From an uncultured Rikenellaceae bacterium (lineage in GTDB: Bacteria > Bacteroidota > Bacteroidia > Bacteroidales > Rikenellaceae), in contig CALVFY010000002.1 in assembly GCA_944326945.1 (NCBI GenBank), positions 85,274-149,273 on the forward strand: DNA of 64,000 nt. The letters run 5' to 3'. The stretch's first letter is position 1; the number at the start of each line of letters is the position of its first letter. A program made the translations under genes and the position numbers. This document shows, piece after piece, positions 9,195 to 18,197 of the stretch. The notes below the pieces were generated by a model. The model ran no database searches and was not told the DNA's origin. It was given only the letters and a program-made list of their open reading frames with translations.

Positions 9195-10229
9195 ATGGCA
9201 GATTTCTCCGTGGCCGAAATACGGGAGATGCTCCAATGTGAGGGACAGGCTCAACAAGAGTTATTCGACCGGGCTCTGCGTCTGAAAAAGGAGACGGTGG
9301 GCGAGGGGATTTACCTGAGAGGGTTGATCGAATTTTCCAATGTGTGTCGGAAAAATTGTCTCTACTGTGGAATACGCCGGGAAAACTTGGCGATCGAACG
9401 TTACACGCTTACCGATGAGCAGATTCTGGACACAGTCCGGTTTGCTTGGAGGCAGGGCTATGGTTCGGTGGTGCTTCAGGCGGGAGAACGTGTCTCGAAA
9501 GAGTATGAGGTTCGAATAGAACGTCTTGTGGAACAGATCACTACTCTTTCCGGAGGAGCGTTGGGCATTACGCTTTCGTTGGGAGAGCAGACAGCAGAGA
9601 CTTATCGTCGTTGGCGGGAGGCTGGGGCACATCGTTATTTGTTGCGGATAGAAAGTTCGTCGCCGGAATTGTATCGCAGGATTCATCCCGACGATTCGCT
9701 GCACCGTTATGAGGATCGTCGGCGCGCTTTGGATGCACTTGCCGAGTGTGGTTACCAGGTGGGAACAGGCGTCATGATCGGATTACCCGGACAGACGACT
9801 GACGATTTGGCTCGTGATATTCTCTTTATGAAAGGACTCGATATAGATATGTGCGGTATGGGACCTTATGTGGAGTGCGCAGGTACGCCTTTATCCGAGC
9901 GTTCGTTGGCGCAGGGTGGGGGAACACAAGAGGAATTGCAGGAACGATTGTCACTGACTTTGAAAATGATCGCTGCATTGCGGATTGTGATGCCGGATAT
10001 CAATATCGCAGCGGCCACGGCCTTGCAGGCGATCGATCCGATGGGCCGGTTGCGAGCTGTGGAGTGTGGTGCTAATGTGGTGATGCCCAACCTATCTCCT
10101 CGGGAGGTTCGGGCGAATTATGCATTGTATGACAACAAGCCACTTGCGTTTGACAGCCGGATTTTGGAACGATGTGTTCGGTATGGTGAAAGAGGGGATT
10201 CTCTACATTTTAAAAAAAAGAAAAAATAG
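9195..10229 (+). CDS. hydE: [FeFe] hydrogenase H-cluster radical SAM maturase HydE
   Basis: Radical SAM enzyme that helps build the diiron subcluster of [FeFe] hydrogenase. It is 344 residues from the ATG at 9195, typical of HydE. The SAM cluster Cys residues are 51, 55 and 58 in CRKNCLYC, followed by GIRREN. GYGSVVLQAGE, RIESSSPELY and MIGLPGQTTDDL fit HydE rather than BioB. A longer frame starting at 9111 would begin upstream of the -33/-7 elements and is rejected. Neither hydF, hydG nor a hydrogenase gene is in the window. The C-terminus is a run of lysines encoded by an A-rich tract. Confidence 0.9.
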   Translation: MADFSVAEIREMLQCEGQAQQELFDRALRLKKETVGEGIYLRGLIEFSNVCRKNCLYCGIRRENLAIERYTLTDEQILDTVRFAWRQGYGSVVLQAGERVSKEYEVRIERLVEQITTLSGGALGITLSLGEQTAETYRRWREAGAHRYLLRIESSSPELYRRIHPDDSLHRYEDRRRALDALAECGYQVGTGVMIGLPGQTTDDLARDILFMKGLDIDMCGMGPYVECAGTPLSERSLAQGGGTQEELQERLSLTLKMIAALRIVMPDINIAAATALQAIDPMGRLRAVECGANVVMPNLSPREVRANYALYDNKPLAFDSRILERCVRYGERGDSLHFKKKKK

Positions 10230-10262
10230 GACAGAATGGATAAAAATATCGGAAATAAAAAT

Positions 10263-10270
10263 TAAATTTG
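10263..10270 (+). promoter_or_regulatory. Promoter -7 element of the nqr operon
   Basis: TAAATTTG matches TAnnTTTG, 61 bases before the nqrA start. No good -33 is visible. Confidence 0.45.
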
Positions 10271-10331
10271 CATCGCTGAGTATGTTTTTAAATTCTTTAA
10301 GAAATAAAAACTAAAATCTATACTTCGTAGT

Positions 10332-11684
10332 ATGTCTAAAATTATAAAGTTGAAGAGGGGCCTTGATATCAATCTTTTCGGAGAGGCTGCTCGGAAGGTC
10401 GTCAATTTGCCTCAAGCAGCATCTTATGCGCTTAGACCCGACGATTTCGTGGGAATTGTACCTAAGCTGCTGGTTCGGGAAGGCGATCGAGTAAAGGCCG
10501 GCAATGCATTGTTCTTCGACAAGAACAATCCGCAGGTACTCTTTCCTTCGCCCGTGAGCGGTGTGGTATCGGCCGTCCGGCGGGGTGAAAAACGGAAAAT
10601 CCTGGAAGTCGTGGTGACGCCCGATGCGGAACAGGAATATGAAACTTTCACTGTGCCCGATCTGAGTAAAGCTTCGCGGGAGGATGTGGCCGGAGCATTG
10701 CTCGCAGCCGGTCTTTGGCCTTGTATGGTGCAGCGTCCTTATGGAATTATTGCTGATCCGGGACAAACCCCCAAGGCTATTTTTGTGTCGGGATTCGATT
10801 CGGCGCCGCTGGCTCCGGATATGAATTTTGTGCTGGCTGAAGAGTTCGATAATCTGCGTATGGGTATCGACGTCCTGAAGAAACTTACCTCTGGGAAGGT
10901 GCATCTGGGATTGAAAGCCGGATCGGAAGGCGTGTTGAATCGACTCGATAATGCCGAACAACATCTGTTTAGCGGTCCGCATCCTGCAGGAAACGTAGGA
11001 GTGCAGATTCACCACATAGACCCGGTTAATAAGGGTGAGGTGGTATGGACGGTTGAAATCCAGAATCTGGCTATTATCGGGCGTCTGTTCCGGACAGGAA
11101 AGGTCGATATGCGGAAAATGATCGCTTTGACCGGATCTGAAATCGTCGATCCGTGTTATTGCTCGGTTGTGGCAGGTGCTCAGATTGCATCTGTCGTGAA
11201 AGAGAGCGATGTGAAAGGAACTTCGACGGTGCGTTATATCAGTGGAAATGTGCTGACCGGAACCAAGGTGGATCGGGATGGTTATCTGGGCTTCTATCAC
11301 AACCAGTTGACGGTGATTCCGGAAGGTGACAAGTATGAATTTTTAGGATGGGCGATGCCTCGGTTCAACAAATTCTCGGTGTCGCATTCCTATTTTTCGT
11401 GGTTGATGCCTCACAAGCGTTATGTGTTGGATACCAATCTGAATGGAGGAGTACGTCCTTTTGTGGTGACGGGGTTGTATGACAAATACCTTCCGATGGA
11501 TATCTATCCGCTGTATCTGCTCAAGGCGATTCTGGCCGGAGATATTGATAAAATGGAAAATCTGGGCATATATGAAGTCGTGGAGGAAGATTTCGCTCTT
11601 TGTGAATTTGTCGATCCATCGAAAACTGATATGCAGCAGATTATCCGCGATGGGATCAATCTGATGATTAAAGAGCTTAACTAA
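10332..11684 (+). CDS. nqrA: Na+-translocating NADH:quinone reductase subunit A
   Basis: Cytoplasmic-side subunit of the Na+-NQR complex, implicated in quinone binding. Its 450 residues are full length for NqrA. The start KIIKLKRGLDINLFGEA and internal VSGVVSAVRRGEKRK are typical. First gene of a six-gene operon in the canonical A-F order; nqrB begins 6 bp later. Confidence 0.97.
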   Translation: MSKIIKLKRGLDINLFGEAARKVVNLPQAASYALRPDDFVGIVPKLLVREGDRVKAGNALFFDKNNPQVLFPSPVSGVVSAVRRGEKRKILEVVVTPDAEQEYETFTVPDLSKASREDVAGALLAAGLWPCMVQRPYGIIADPGQTPKAIFVSGFDSAPLAPDMNFVLAEEFDNLRMGIDVLKKLTSGKVHLGLKAGSEGVLNRLDNAEQHLFSGPHPAGNVGVQIHHIDPVNKGEVVWTVEIQNLAIIGRLFRTGKVDMRKMIALTGSEIVDPCYCSVVAGAQIASVVKESDVKGTSTVRYISGNVLTGTKVDRDGYLGFYHNQLTVIPEGDKYEFLGWAMPRFNKFSVSHSYFSWLMPHKRYVLDTNLNGGVRPFVVTGLYDKYLPMDIYPLYLLKAILAGDIDKMENLGIYEVVEEDFALCEFVDPSKTDMQQIIRDGINLMIKELN

Positions 11685-11690
11685 ATACAG

Positions 11691-12881
11691 ATGAAAGCAT
11701 TAAGGAATTTTGTAGACAAGATAAAGCCGGCCTTTGAGAAGGACGGGAAGCTCCATATGCTTCATTCAACGTTCGACGCATTCGAGACTTTTCTGTTCGT
11801 GCCGAATCATGTAACGAAGAAGGGAACTCATATTCGCGATTGCAACGATATGAAGCGAGTGATGATCGTGGTGGTGATTGCATTGTTGCCGGCACTGCTT
11901 TTCGGAATGTTCAACGTGGGACTGCAACACTTCCGTGCAATCGGGTTACCTGATACCGGTATTTGGGAGTGCTTTTGGTTCGGTTTTCTGAAAGTATTGC
12001 CGATTATTTTGGTCTCTTATATCGTGGGCCTGGGAATCGAGTTCGCTTTTGCCCAAATGCGAGGACATGAGGTGAATGAAGGTTTTCTGGTGACGGGTAT
12101 GTTGATTCCGCTGGTTATGCCGGTGGATATTCCGTTGTGGATGGTCGCTGTGGCAACCGCTTTCTCTGTGATTATTGGCAAAGAGGTCTTCGGCGGAACC
12201 GGTATGAATGTATTCAATCCGGCACTGTTGGCCCGAGCCTTTATATTCTTTGCCTATACGCCTTTTATCTCGGGCGAGAAGGTCTGGGTGGCCGGCCTGA
12301 CGAAGGGCGAAGGAATTGTGGATGGTTTTTCGGGTGCGACTCCGCTTTCGGATGTGGCCAATGCTTTGGCCGAAGGTGCCAAGACGGTGAACTGGTCGAA
12401 TGCATCGACTCCGTGGGACTGGTTCGTGGGTACGATCCCCGGAAGTATCGGTGAAACCTCGACGATCGCCATTCTGATTGGGGCTGCGATTTTGCTCTAT
12501 ACGGGGGTTGCCAGCTGGCGTGTTATGCTGAGCGTGTTTGCCGGAGGTTATCTGATGGGATTGGTATTTAATCTGATCGGCGCCAATGTGGCAATGGATT
12601 TCCCCGCATGGCAACATCTGATTGTGGGTGGATTCGCTTTCGGTGCCGTTTTCATGGCAACCGATCCGGTGACTGCTCCTCAAACCAATGTTGGCAAGGT
12701 GATCGGAGGTTTTCTGATCGGTGTGATCGCCGTAATGATTCGGGTGGTCAACCCGGGGTATCCCGAGGGAATGATGCTTGCGATTCTGTTCATGAATGCT
12801 CTTTCACCGTTGATCGATTACTATGTCGTGCAGGCGAATATTTCGCGGCGTAACCGTCGGCTTAAATTGGCTGGCAAATAA
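11691..12881 (+). CDS. nqrB: Na+-translocating NADH:quinone reductase subunit B
   Basis: Integral membrane subunit with about ten helices that carries covalent FMN and takes part in sodium translocation. The flavinylation motif DGFSGATPLSD is present; Thr217 is the expected FMN acceptor. The flavin would be attached by an ApbE-type transferase, which is not in the window. At 396 residues it is of usual length. It ends 14 bp before nqrC, and its stop codon touches a strong Shine-Dalgarno sequence for nqrC. Confidence 0.97.
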   Translation: MKALRNFVDKIKPAFEKDGKLHMLHSTFDAFETFLFVPNHVTKKGTHIRDCNDMKRVMIVVVIALLPALLFGMFNVGLQHFRAIGLPDTGIWECFWFGFLKVLPIILVSYIVGLGIEFAFAQMRGHEVNEGFLVTGMLIPLVMPVDIPLWMVAVATAFSVIIGKEVFGGTGMNVFNPALLARAFIFFAYTPFISGEKVWVAGLTKGEGIVDGFSGATPLSDVANALAEGAKTVNWSNASTPWDWFVGTIPGSIGETSTIAILIGAAILLYTGVASWRVMLSVFAGGYLMGLVFNLIGANVAMDFPAWQHLIVGGFAFGAVFMATDPVTAPQTNVGKVIGGFLIGVIAVMIRVVNPGYPEGMMLAILFMNALSPLIDYYVVQANISRRNRRLKLAGK

Positions 12882-12887
12882 AGGAGG
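12881..12887 (+). promoter_or_regulatory. Strong Shine-Dalgarno site of nqrC
   Basis: AAGGAGG, 8 bases before the nqrC ATG, is close to a perfect anti-SD complement. Genes of this phylum usually lack one, so nqrC translation may be boosted independently of nqrB. Confidence 0.6.
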
Positions 12888-12895
12888 TTGGAACG

Positions 12896-13699
12896 ATGAA
12901 CAAGAATAGTAATACATATATCATAGGCTATTCAGCGGTCATGGTGATCGTTGTTGCCGCAGTACTCTCGTTTGCATCACTTTCGTTACAGAGTCGTCAG
13001 AACGATAATGTTCGGATCGAGAAGATGAACGACATTCTGCGTTCGATCGGAGAAGGTGAGGGAGCCGATAGCGCTCCTGATAAGGCTAAGTATGTGAAAG
13101 AGGAGTACGACAAGTATATTGTGGAGAGTTATGCCGTGAATACGAAAGGCGAAAAGGTAGAGGGTGTGGATGCATTTAATCTGCTGATTAACCTGAAGGC
13201 CGAATATGATAAACCTGAGGCTGACCGGGTATTGCCTGTATTCGTGAGTCGTAGTGATGAGGGTGTGATTCATTACATTCTGCCCGTGTGGGGTGCCGGA
13301 CTTTGGGGCCCTATCTGGGGATATATCGCCCTCGATGTCGATTGGAATACAATTTATGGTGTTGTTTTCGATCACAAGAGTGAGACTCCGGGATTGGGAG
13401 CCGAGATTACTATGGCTGAATTCCGCGATCAGTTTAAAGAGAAGAAAATCTATGAGGAGTCGAGTATGGTCGCTATCTCAGTGTTGAAAGGTGTTGGTGC
13501 TTCTGCCGGGAATATCCATGCTGTGGATGCCATTTCGGGCGGAACGATCACTAGCCGAGGCGTTGAAACGATGCTGAAAGATTGTTTGACCGATTATTCG
13601 GCTTATATGAATAAAGAGCGGGCCGCTCTATCTGCTCCAGTGGCTGCACAGACGGATGAGAGCGAGATTCCTGCCGATTCGTTAACCATTAATAAGTAA
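12896..13699 (+). CDS. nqrC: Na+-translocating NADH:quinone reductase subunit C
   Basis: Single membrane helix near the N-terminus (about 9-30) and a periplasmic FMN-binding domain. The flavinylation motif reads DAISGGTITS with Thr217 as the likely acceptor. The usual Ala of the DxxSGAT motif is Gly here; I think this is a tolerated variant. The last 20 residues are an Ala/Glu-rich tail. 267 residues, tightly placed between nqrB and nqrD. Confidence 0.96.
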   Translation: MNKNSNTYIIGYSAVMVIVVAAVLSFASLSLQSRQNDNVRIEKMNDILRSIGEGEGADSAPDKAKYVKEEYDKYIVESYAVNTKGEKVEGVDAFNLLINLKAEYDKPEADRVLPVFVSRSDEGVIHYILPVWGAGLWGPIWGYIALDVDWNTIYGVVFDHKSETPGLGAEITMAEFRDQFKEKKIYEESSMVAISVLKGVGASAGNIHAVDAISGGTITSRGVETMLKDCLTDYSAYMNKERAALSAPVAAQTDESEIPADSLTINK

Positions 13700-13708
13700 G
13701 GTGTTACC

Positions 13709-14365
13709 ATGAGTGAGAAAGAAAAAGAACCGATGTTTTCGGCAAAGATATGGAAGCTCCTGACTTCCCCGTTTAACCAGAACAACCCGATTACGGTACA
13801 AATTCTGGGAATCTGCTCGGCTTTGGCTGTGACGGCTAAACTGAAACCAGCTTTCGTGATGGCTCTCTCGGTGACTATTGTGACGGCTTGTTCGAGTTTC
13901 ATTATCTCATTGATCCGCAAGTCGATACCTTCTCGTATTCGAATCATTGTCCAGTTGGTCGTGGTTGCCGCTCTGGTGATTCTGGTTGACCAGGTGCTTA
14001 AAGCTTTCGTCTATGATGTGAGCAAACAACTCTCGGTCTTCGTGGGGTTGATTATTACGAACTGTATCATCATGGGACGTATCGAGGCGTTTGCATTGGG
14101 TAATAAACCGTGGGCCTCGTTCGTGGACGGAGCCGGGAACGGATTGGGCTATGGAATGATCCTGATCATTTTGGGATTTTTCCGTGAGTTGTTGGGCGCC
14201 GGTACCTTGTGGGGCTATCAGGTGATTCCCGATTCATGGTATGTGGCCAATGGCGGATTCTATTCCAATAACGGTTTGATGCTGTTGCCTCCGATGGCCT
14301 TGATTTGTGTGGGTATCATTATCTGGATACAGCGTAGCCGGAATAAGAGTCTGATCGAAAAATAG
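13709..14365 (+). CDS. nqrD: Na+-translocating NADH:quinone reductase subunit D
   Basis: Polytopic membrane subunit of 218 residues with about six helices. It is related to NqrE and to RnfA/RnfE. Motifs seen are [16 protein letters not shown] and [14 protein letters not shown]. The N-terminus [19 protein letters not shown] is cytoplasmic. It overlaps no neighbour; nqrE follows after 15 bp. Confidence 0.96.
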   Translation: MSEKEKEPMFSAKIWKLLTSPFNQNNPITVQILGICSALAVTAKLKPAFVMALSVTIVTACSSFIISLIRKSIPSRIRIIVQLVVVAALVILVDQVLKAFVYDVSKQLSVFVGLIITNCIIMGRIEAFALGNKPWASFVDGAGNGLGYGMILIILGFFRELLGAGTLWGYQVIPDSWYVANGGFYSNNGLMLLPPMALICVGIIIWIQRSRNKSLIEK

Positions 14366-14380
14366 TGAAAGGATAGCCTT

Positions 14381-14998
14381 ATGGAAAATATATTGAACAT
14401 ATTCATCCGGTCGATTTTTATCGACAATATGGTGTTCGCGTTCTTCTTCGGTATGTGCTCGTTCATAGCCGTAAGCAAGAGTGTGAAAACTGCTATGGGC
14501 CTGGGGATCGCGGTTACGTTTGTGATGCTGGTTACGGTGCCCTTGAACTGGTTGCTCAATGAGTATGTATTGAGTGGCGGTGCGTTGAGTTGGATCAGTC
14601 CAGAATTGAAGAGTGTCGACCTTAGCTTTTTGAGTTTCATTATTTTCATCGCAGTGATTGCTTCGTTGGTACAGTTGGTCGAGATGGTGGTAGAGAAATT
14701 CGCCCCTGCTCTTTATAATCAGTTGGGTATATTTTTGCCGCTGATAGCTGTGAACTGTGCTATCTTGGGTGGCTCACTCTTCATGCAGGAGAGAGGCTAT
14801 GCCAATATCGGTGAAGCAACGGCTTTCGGGCTGGGTTCTGGCATCGGTTGGTGGTTGGCAATCATTATGATGGCTGCAATTCGTGAGAAAATCGCCTACT
14901 CGAATGTTCCGCCCGCATTGAAGGGGGCTGGTATCACCTTTATTCTGACGGGACTGATGGGTATCGCTTTTATGACATTCCTGGGAATTCAACTCTAA
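14381..14998 (+). CDS. nqrE: Na+-translocating NADH:quinone reductase subunit E
   Basis: Membrane subunit of 205 residues with about six helices, the inverted partner of NqrD; the two bind a shared iron centre in the membrane. NMVFAFFFGMCSFIAVSK and AVNCAILGGSLFMQER are characteristic. An AAAGGA lies just upstream of the ATG. Confidence 0.96.
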   Translation: MENILNIFIRSIFIDNMVFAFFFGMCSFIAVSKSVKTAMGLGIAVTFVMLVTVPLNWLLNEYVLSGGALSWISPELKSVDLSFLSFIIFIAVIASLVQLVEMVVEKFAPALYNQLGIFLPLIAVNCAILGGSLFMQERGYANIGEATAFGLGSGIGWWLAIIMMAAIREKIAYSNVPPALKGAGITFILTGLMGIAFMTFLGIQL

Positions 14999-15016
14999 TT
15001 TAAAAGGATAGAAGAG

Positions 15017-16261
15017 ATGGGATTATCAATCATTATAGCCATTGTGGCTTTTATGGTGGTCACGTTGGTGCTGGTGGGTCTGTTACTGTATGCTAAAAAC
15101 AAACTGACTCCTTCGGGAGAGGTGCAGATCGACATCAATAATTCGGAGAAGGTGTTGACAGTGGAGCCGGGCAATTCGCTGCTCTCCACGTTGAGTAATA
15201 ATGGCATTTTCCTTCCTTCGGCATGTGGGGGAGGCGGTTCGTGTGGTATGTGCCGTGTACAAGTGCTCGAAGGAGGAGGGGATATTTTGCCTACCGAGGT
15301 GAATTTCTTTACTCGTCGTCTGCAACAGGAAAAATGGCGTTTGGGTTGCCAGGTGAAGGTTAAGGAAAATCTGAAGATCCATGTGCCTGAAGCTGTTTTG
15401 GGCGTGAAAAAATGGGAGTGTGAGGTGATCTCGAATCACAATGTGGCTACCTTTATTAAGGAATTTGTCGTGAAGTTGCCCGAAGGTGAGCGACTCAATT
15501 TCCGTTCCGGTGGCTATATTCAGATCGACGTGCCTAAATATGATGAGATCAAATTTAGTGATTTCGATATTGATCCTCAGTATCGCGAAGATTGGGATAA
15601 GATGAAAATGTGGGGTTTGGTAACCAAGAATCCCGAACCTACTTTCCGGGCGTATTCTATGGCGAACCATCCTGCTGAAGGAAATATCATCATGCTGAAT
15701 ATCCGTATTGCCACTCCGCCTTGGAATCGGGCTGCAGGAACGTTCGAAAATGTCAATCCGGGTATCTGCTCTTCCTATATTTATTCGTTGAAACCGGGCG
15801 ACAAGATTACAATTTCGGGTCCCTATGGAGAGTTCTTCGTGAAGGATACTCCTAACGAAAAGATGTTTATCGGAGGAGGAGCCGGTATGGCACCCATGCG
15901 TTCGCATATCTTCCATTTGTTTAAGACCGAAAAGATCAAAACTCCGGTTACTTTCTGGTATGGAGCCCGGAGTCGTCGCGAAATCTTCTATGAGGAACAG
16001 TTCGAGGAGATCGAAAGGCAATTCCCGAACTTTAAATTCCATATTGCTCTCTCGGAACCGAAACCCGAGGATAATTGGACGGGATATGTCGGATTCATTC
16101 ATCAAGTGATATACGACAATTACCTCAAGAATCATGAGGCTCCGGAAGATATCGAATATTACTTGTGCGGTCCTCCGATGATGACGGCAGCTGCTTGCAA
16201 GATGCTGGATAGTCTTGGAGTGCCTCCGGAAAATATTATGTTCGACAATTTCGGTGCATAG
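15017..16261 (+). CDS. nqrF: Na+-translocating NADH:quinone reductase subunit F
   Basis: NADH-oxidising entry subunit of 414 residues. The N-terminal membrane helix (about 3-25) is followed by a ferredoxin domain with 2Fe-2S ligands in SACGGGGSCGMC and, later, LGCQV. Then come an FAD domain with RAYSMANHP and an NADH domain with GGGAGMAPMRSHI and YLCGPPMM. Last gene of the operon, ending at a near-perfect terminator. Confidence 0.97.
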   Translation: MGLSIIIAIVAFMVVTLVLVGLLLYAKNKLTPSGEVQIDINNSEKVLTVEPGNSLLSTLSNNGIFLPSACGGGGSCGMCRVQVLEGGGDILPTEVNFFTRRLQQEKWRLGCQVKVKENLKIHVPEAVLGVKKWECEVISNHNVATFIKEFVVKLPEGERLNFRSGGYIQIDVPKYDEIKFSDFDIDPQYREDWDKMKMWGLVTKNPEPTFRAYSMANHPAEGNIIMLNIRIATPPWNRAAGTFENVNPGICSSYIYSLKPGDKITISGPYGEFFVKDTPNEKMFIGGGAGMAPMRSHIFHLFKTEKIKTPVTFWYGARSRREIFYEEQFEEIERQFPNFKFHIALSEPKPEDNWTGYVGFIHQVIYDNYLKNHEAPEDIEYYLCGPPMMTAAACKMLDSLGVPPENIMFDNFGA

Positions 16262-16272
16262 TCGACCGATGG

Positions 16273-16312
16273 AAAAAGACGAAGAGACACTTGTGTCTCT
16301 TCGTCTTTTTTA
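16273..16312 (+). terminator. Rho-independent terminator of the nqr operon
   Basis: An 18-bp perfect stem (16273-16290 with 16293-16310) and a two-base loop, ending in a T-run. The core arm is GACGAAGAGACAC. Confidence 0.92.
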
Positions 16313-16324
16313 AGAAATGATATT

Positions 16325-17818
16325 ATGAAAATATTGACAGGAAAACAGATTCGTGAGGCGGATCGTTTTACGATTGAACATGAACCGGTCAGCTCTCAGG
16401 ATTTAATGGAACGAGCTTCTGAAGTCATTGCTCAATGGATTTGCAACCATATCGGACAGGAAAAGCCTCTCTATTTCTTTGTAGGAAAGGGCAATAATGG
16501 TGGCGATGGATTGGCTGTGGCCCGTATGCTTTATCATGCAGGGTATAGTTGTTATGTTTATCTGGTTTTTGGAAAGGAGCAATTATCTGCTGAATGTCGT
16601 TTCAATCTGGACAGATTGCCCGATGGTGTATGCCGGCAGGAGGGAAGAATCGTTCAAGAACTCGACATTCCGGAAGATGCCGTTATAGTGGATGCCATGC
16701 TGGGGACTGGAGTGACGGGGCCGTTGAAAGAACCGGTGTTGCCGGTGGTGGAGATGATCAATCTGTTGCCGAATCGGGTTATTGCGATTGATCTGCCCTC
16801 AGGCTTGGGTACAGAGTTCGGAAATGGGGGCAAAACGGTAGTGATGGCGGAAACCACCCTTACTTTGGAGTTCCCGAAGTTGGCGATGTTGTTGCCCGAA
16901 GCAGGTGATGCTTGTGGCCGGATTGAAGTGTTGCCGATTGATTTGGACACGAGGTATTTGGATGCTGCGCCTTCTCCTTATTATTATGTGACGGAACAGG
17001 TGGCTCGAACTCAATTATTGCCTCGTCGGAAATTCGGTCATAAAGGTACATTCGGTCATGCTCTGCTCGTATGCGGTTCGGAAGGGATGATGGGAGCCGG
17101 TATTTTGGCAACGGGGGCAGCTTTACGTTCGGGGTGTGGATTGGTGACTTTACATTTGCCTGCTAATGAACGTGTCGCAGTACAGGCTAATTATCCTTCG
17201 GCCTTGCTGAGTCTTGATCCGGAGCGGTGTTTTTCGATTCTTCCCGTGGGATTGAATCGCTATGCAGCGATTGGCGTAGGGTGTGGAATGGGACACTCTG
17301 AAAAGACTGTGGCTGCATTCGAATTGTTGTTACGAAAATATGACCGTCCTATGGTATTGGATGCCGATGCCTTGAATATATTGTCGGCCGATCCGAAATT
17401 ACGGGCGTTTGTGCCTGAGGGTTCGATATTGACACCTCATTTGGGTGAATTGAAACGTTTGGTGGGAGAGTGGGGAGACGAACAGCAGAAATTGGATAAG
17501 GTGAAAAAGTTGGCTGCAGAACTTCGTTCGGTGATTGTGGTGAAAGGTGCCCATACGATGATCTGTTCGCCGGAGGGGATCTGTTGGTTCAATTCGACAG
17601 GATGTGCCGGTATGGCCAAAGGCGGAAGTGGTGATGTGTTGGCCGGATTTCTGACAGGATTGCTTGCCCGAGGATATGATCCGATGTCAGCAGCCGTATT
17701 GGGTGTCTATGTACATGGTCTGGCGGGAGAGAAAAGTGCCGCGTATTACGGAGAAGAGGGAATGAATAGCGGTGATCTCCCTGACTTTTTGGCCGAAGCA
17801 CTCATGGAGATTCAATAA
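16325..17818 (+). CDS. nnr: Bifunctional NAD(P)H-hydrate epimerase / ADP-dependent dehydratase
   Basis: Repairs hydrated NADH and NADPH. The N-terminal YjeF_N epimerase domain (about 1-210) has GKGNNGGDGLAVARML and DAMLGTGVTG. The C-terminal ribokinase-like dehydratase domain (about 225-490) has LTPHLGELKRL, VVKGAHTMI and AKGGSGDVLAG. At 497 residues it is a full-length fusion. It starts 12 bp after the nqr terminator and I see no separate promoter, so it may depend on read-through. Confidence 0.95.
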   Translation: MKILTGKQIREADRFTIEHEPVSSQDLMERASEVIAQWICNHIGQEKPLYFFVGKGNNGGDGLAVARMLYHAGYSCYVYLVFGKEQLSAECRFNLDRLPDGVCRQEGRIVQELDIPEDAVIVDAMLGTGVTGPLKEPVLPVVEMINLLPNRVIAIDLPSGLGTEFGNGGKTVVMAETTLTLEFPKLAMLLPEAGDACGRIEVLPIDLDTRYLDAAPSPYYYVTEQVARTQLLPRRKFGHKGTFGHALLVCGSEGMMGAGILATGAALRSGCGLVTLHLPANERVAVQANYPSALLSLDPERCFSILPVGLNRYAAIGVGCGMGHSEKTVAAFELLLRKYDRPMVLDADALNILSADPKLRAFVPEGSILTPHLGELKRLVGEWGDEQQKLDKVKKLAAELRSVIVVKGAHTMICSPEGICWFNSTGCAGMAKGGSGDVLAGFLTGLLARGYDPMSAAVLGVYVHGLAGEKSAAYYGEEGMNSGDLPDFLAEALMEIQ

Positions 17819-17824
17819 TTTCCT

Positions 17825-17832
17825 TATATTTG
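17825..17832 (+). promoter_or_regulatory. Promoter -7 element of the small gene at 17860
   Basis: TATATTTG (TAnnTTTG), 27 bases before the start codon; no clear -33. Confidence 0.5.
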
Positions 17833-17859
17833 TATCACTAACTTTAAAATTGTTCTGAT

Positions 17860-18144
17860 ATGGCAAGTATTCGATTGATAAAAAAGGATATAGATTATCT
17901 TGTGAGCGAAGTTGTTTCGGATTGTTATTTGACGATCTATTTCCATCCGGAGAAGAAGCAGGAGATTGTTTCGGTAATGGAAGAGGCTGTGGAGTTGCGT
18001 AATTCGTTGTTCGCTCAGATAAAACCTAAAGAAAAACACAATCCGAGTCTGGTAAAGAAACATTATGCCCAAATACGTCGCGATTTAATGACGAAAGTCG
18101 ATGGGCTTTTTGTTAAGCTGAGCGGAATTTCGTCGAAAAAATAG
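17860..18144 (+). CDS. Small conserved-looking protein of unknown function
   Basis: 94 residues, charged, no signal peptide or membrane helix, predicted mostly helical and cytoplasmic. I recognise no named domain. It has its own -7 box, a clean start MASIRLIKKDIDYL, codon use like its neighbours and a strong terminator directly after it, so it is very likely a real, separately expressed gene. Its neighbours (nnr, zinc transporter) do not suggest a function. Confidence 0.75.
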   Translation: MASIRLIKKDIDYLVSEVVSDCYLTIYFHPEKKQEIVSVMEEAVELRNSLFAQIKPKEKHNPSLVKKHYAQIRRDLMTKVDGLFVKLSGISSKK

Positions 18145-18153
18145 ATAGATTCT

Positions 18154-18197
18154 GAAAAATAAAAGAGAGGGAAAATTTTCCCTCTCTTTTATTTTTC
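18154..18197. terminator. Bidirectional terminator between the small gene and znuC
   Basis: A perfect 44-bp palindrome with arms of 22 bases (core AAAAGAGAGGGAAAA) that has T-runs on both strands. It overlaps the stop codon of the znuC-like gene, so it serves both converging genes. Confidence 0.9.
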
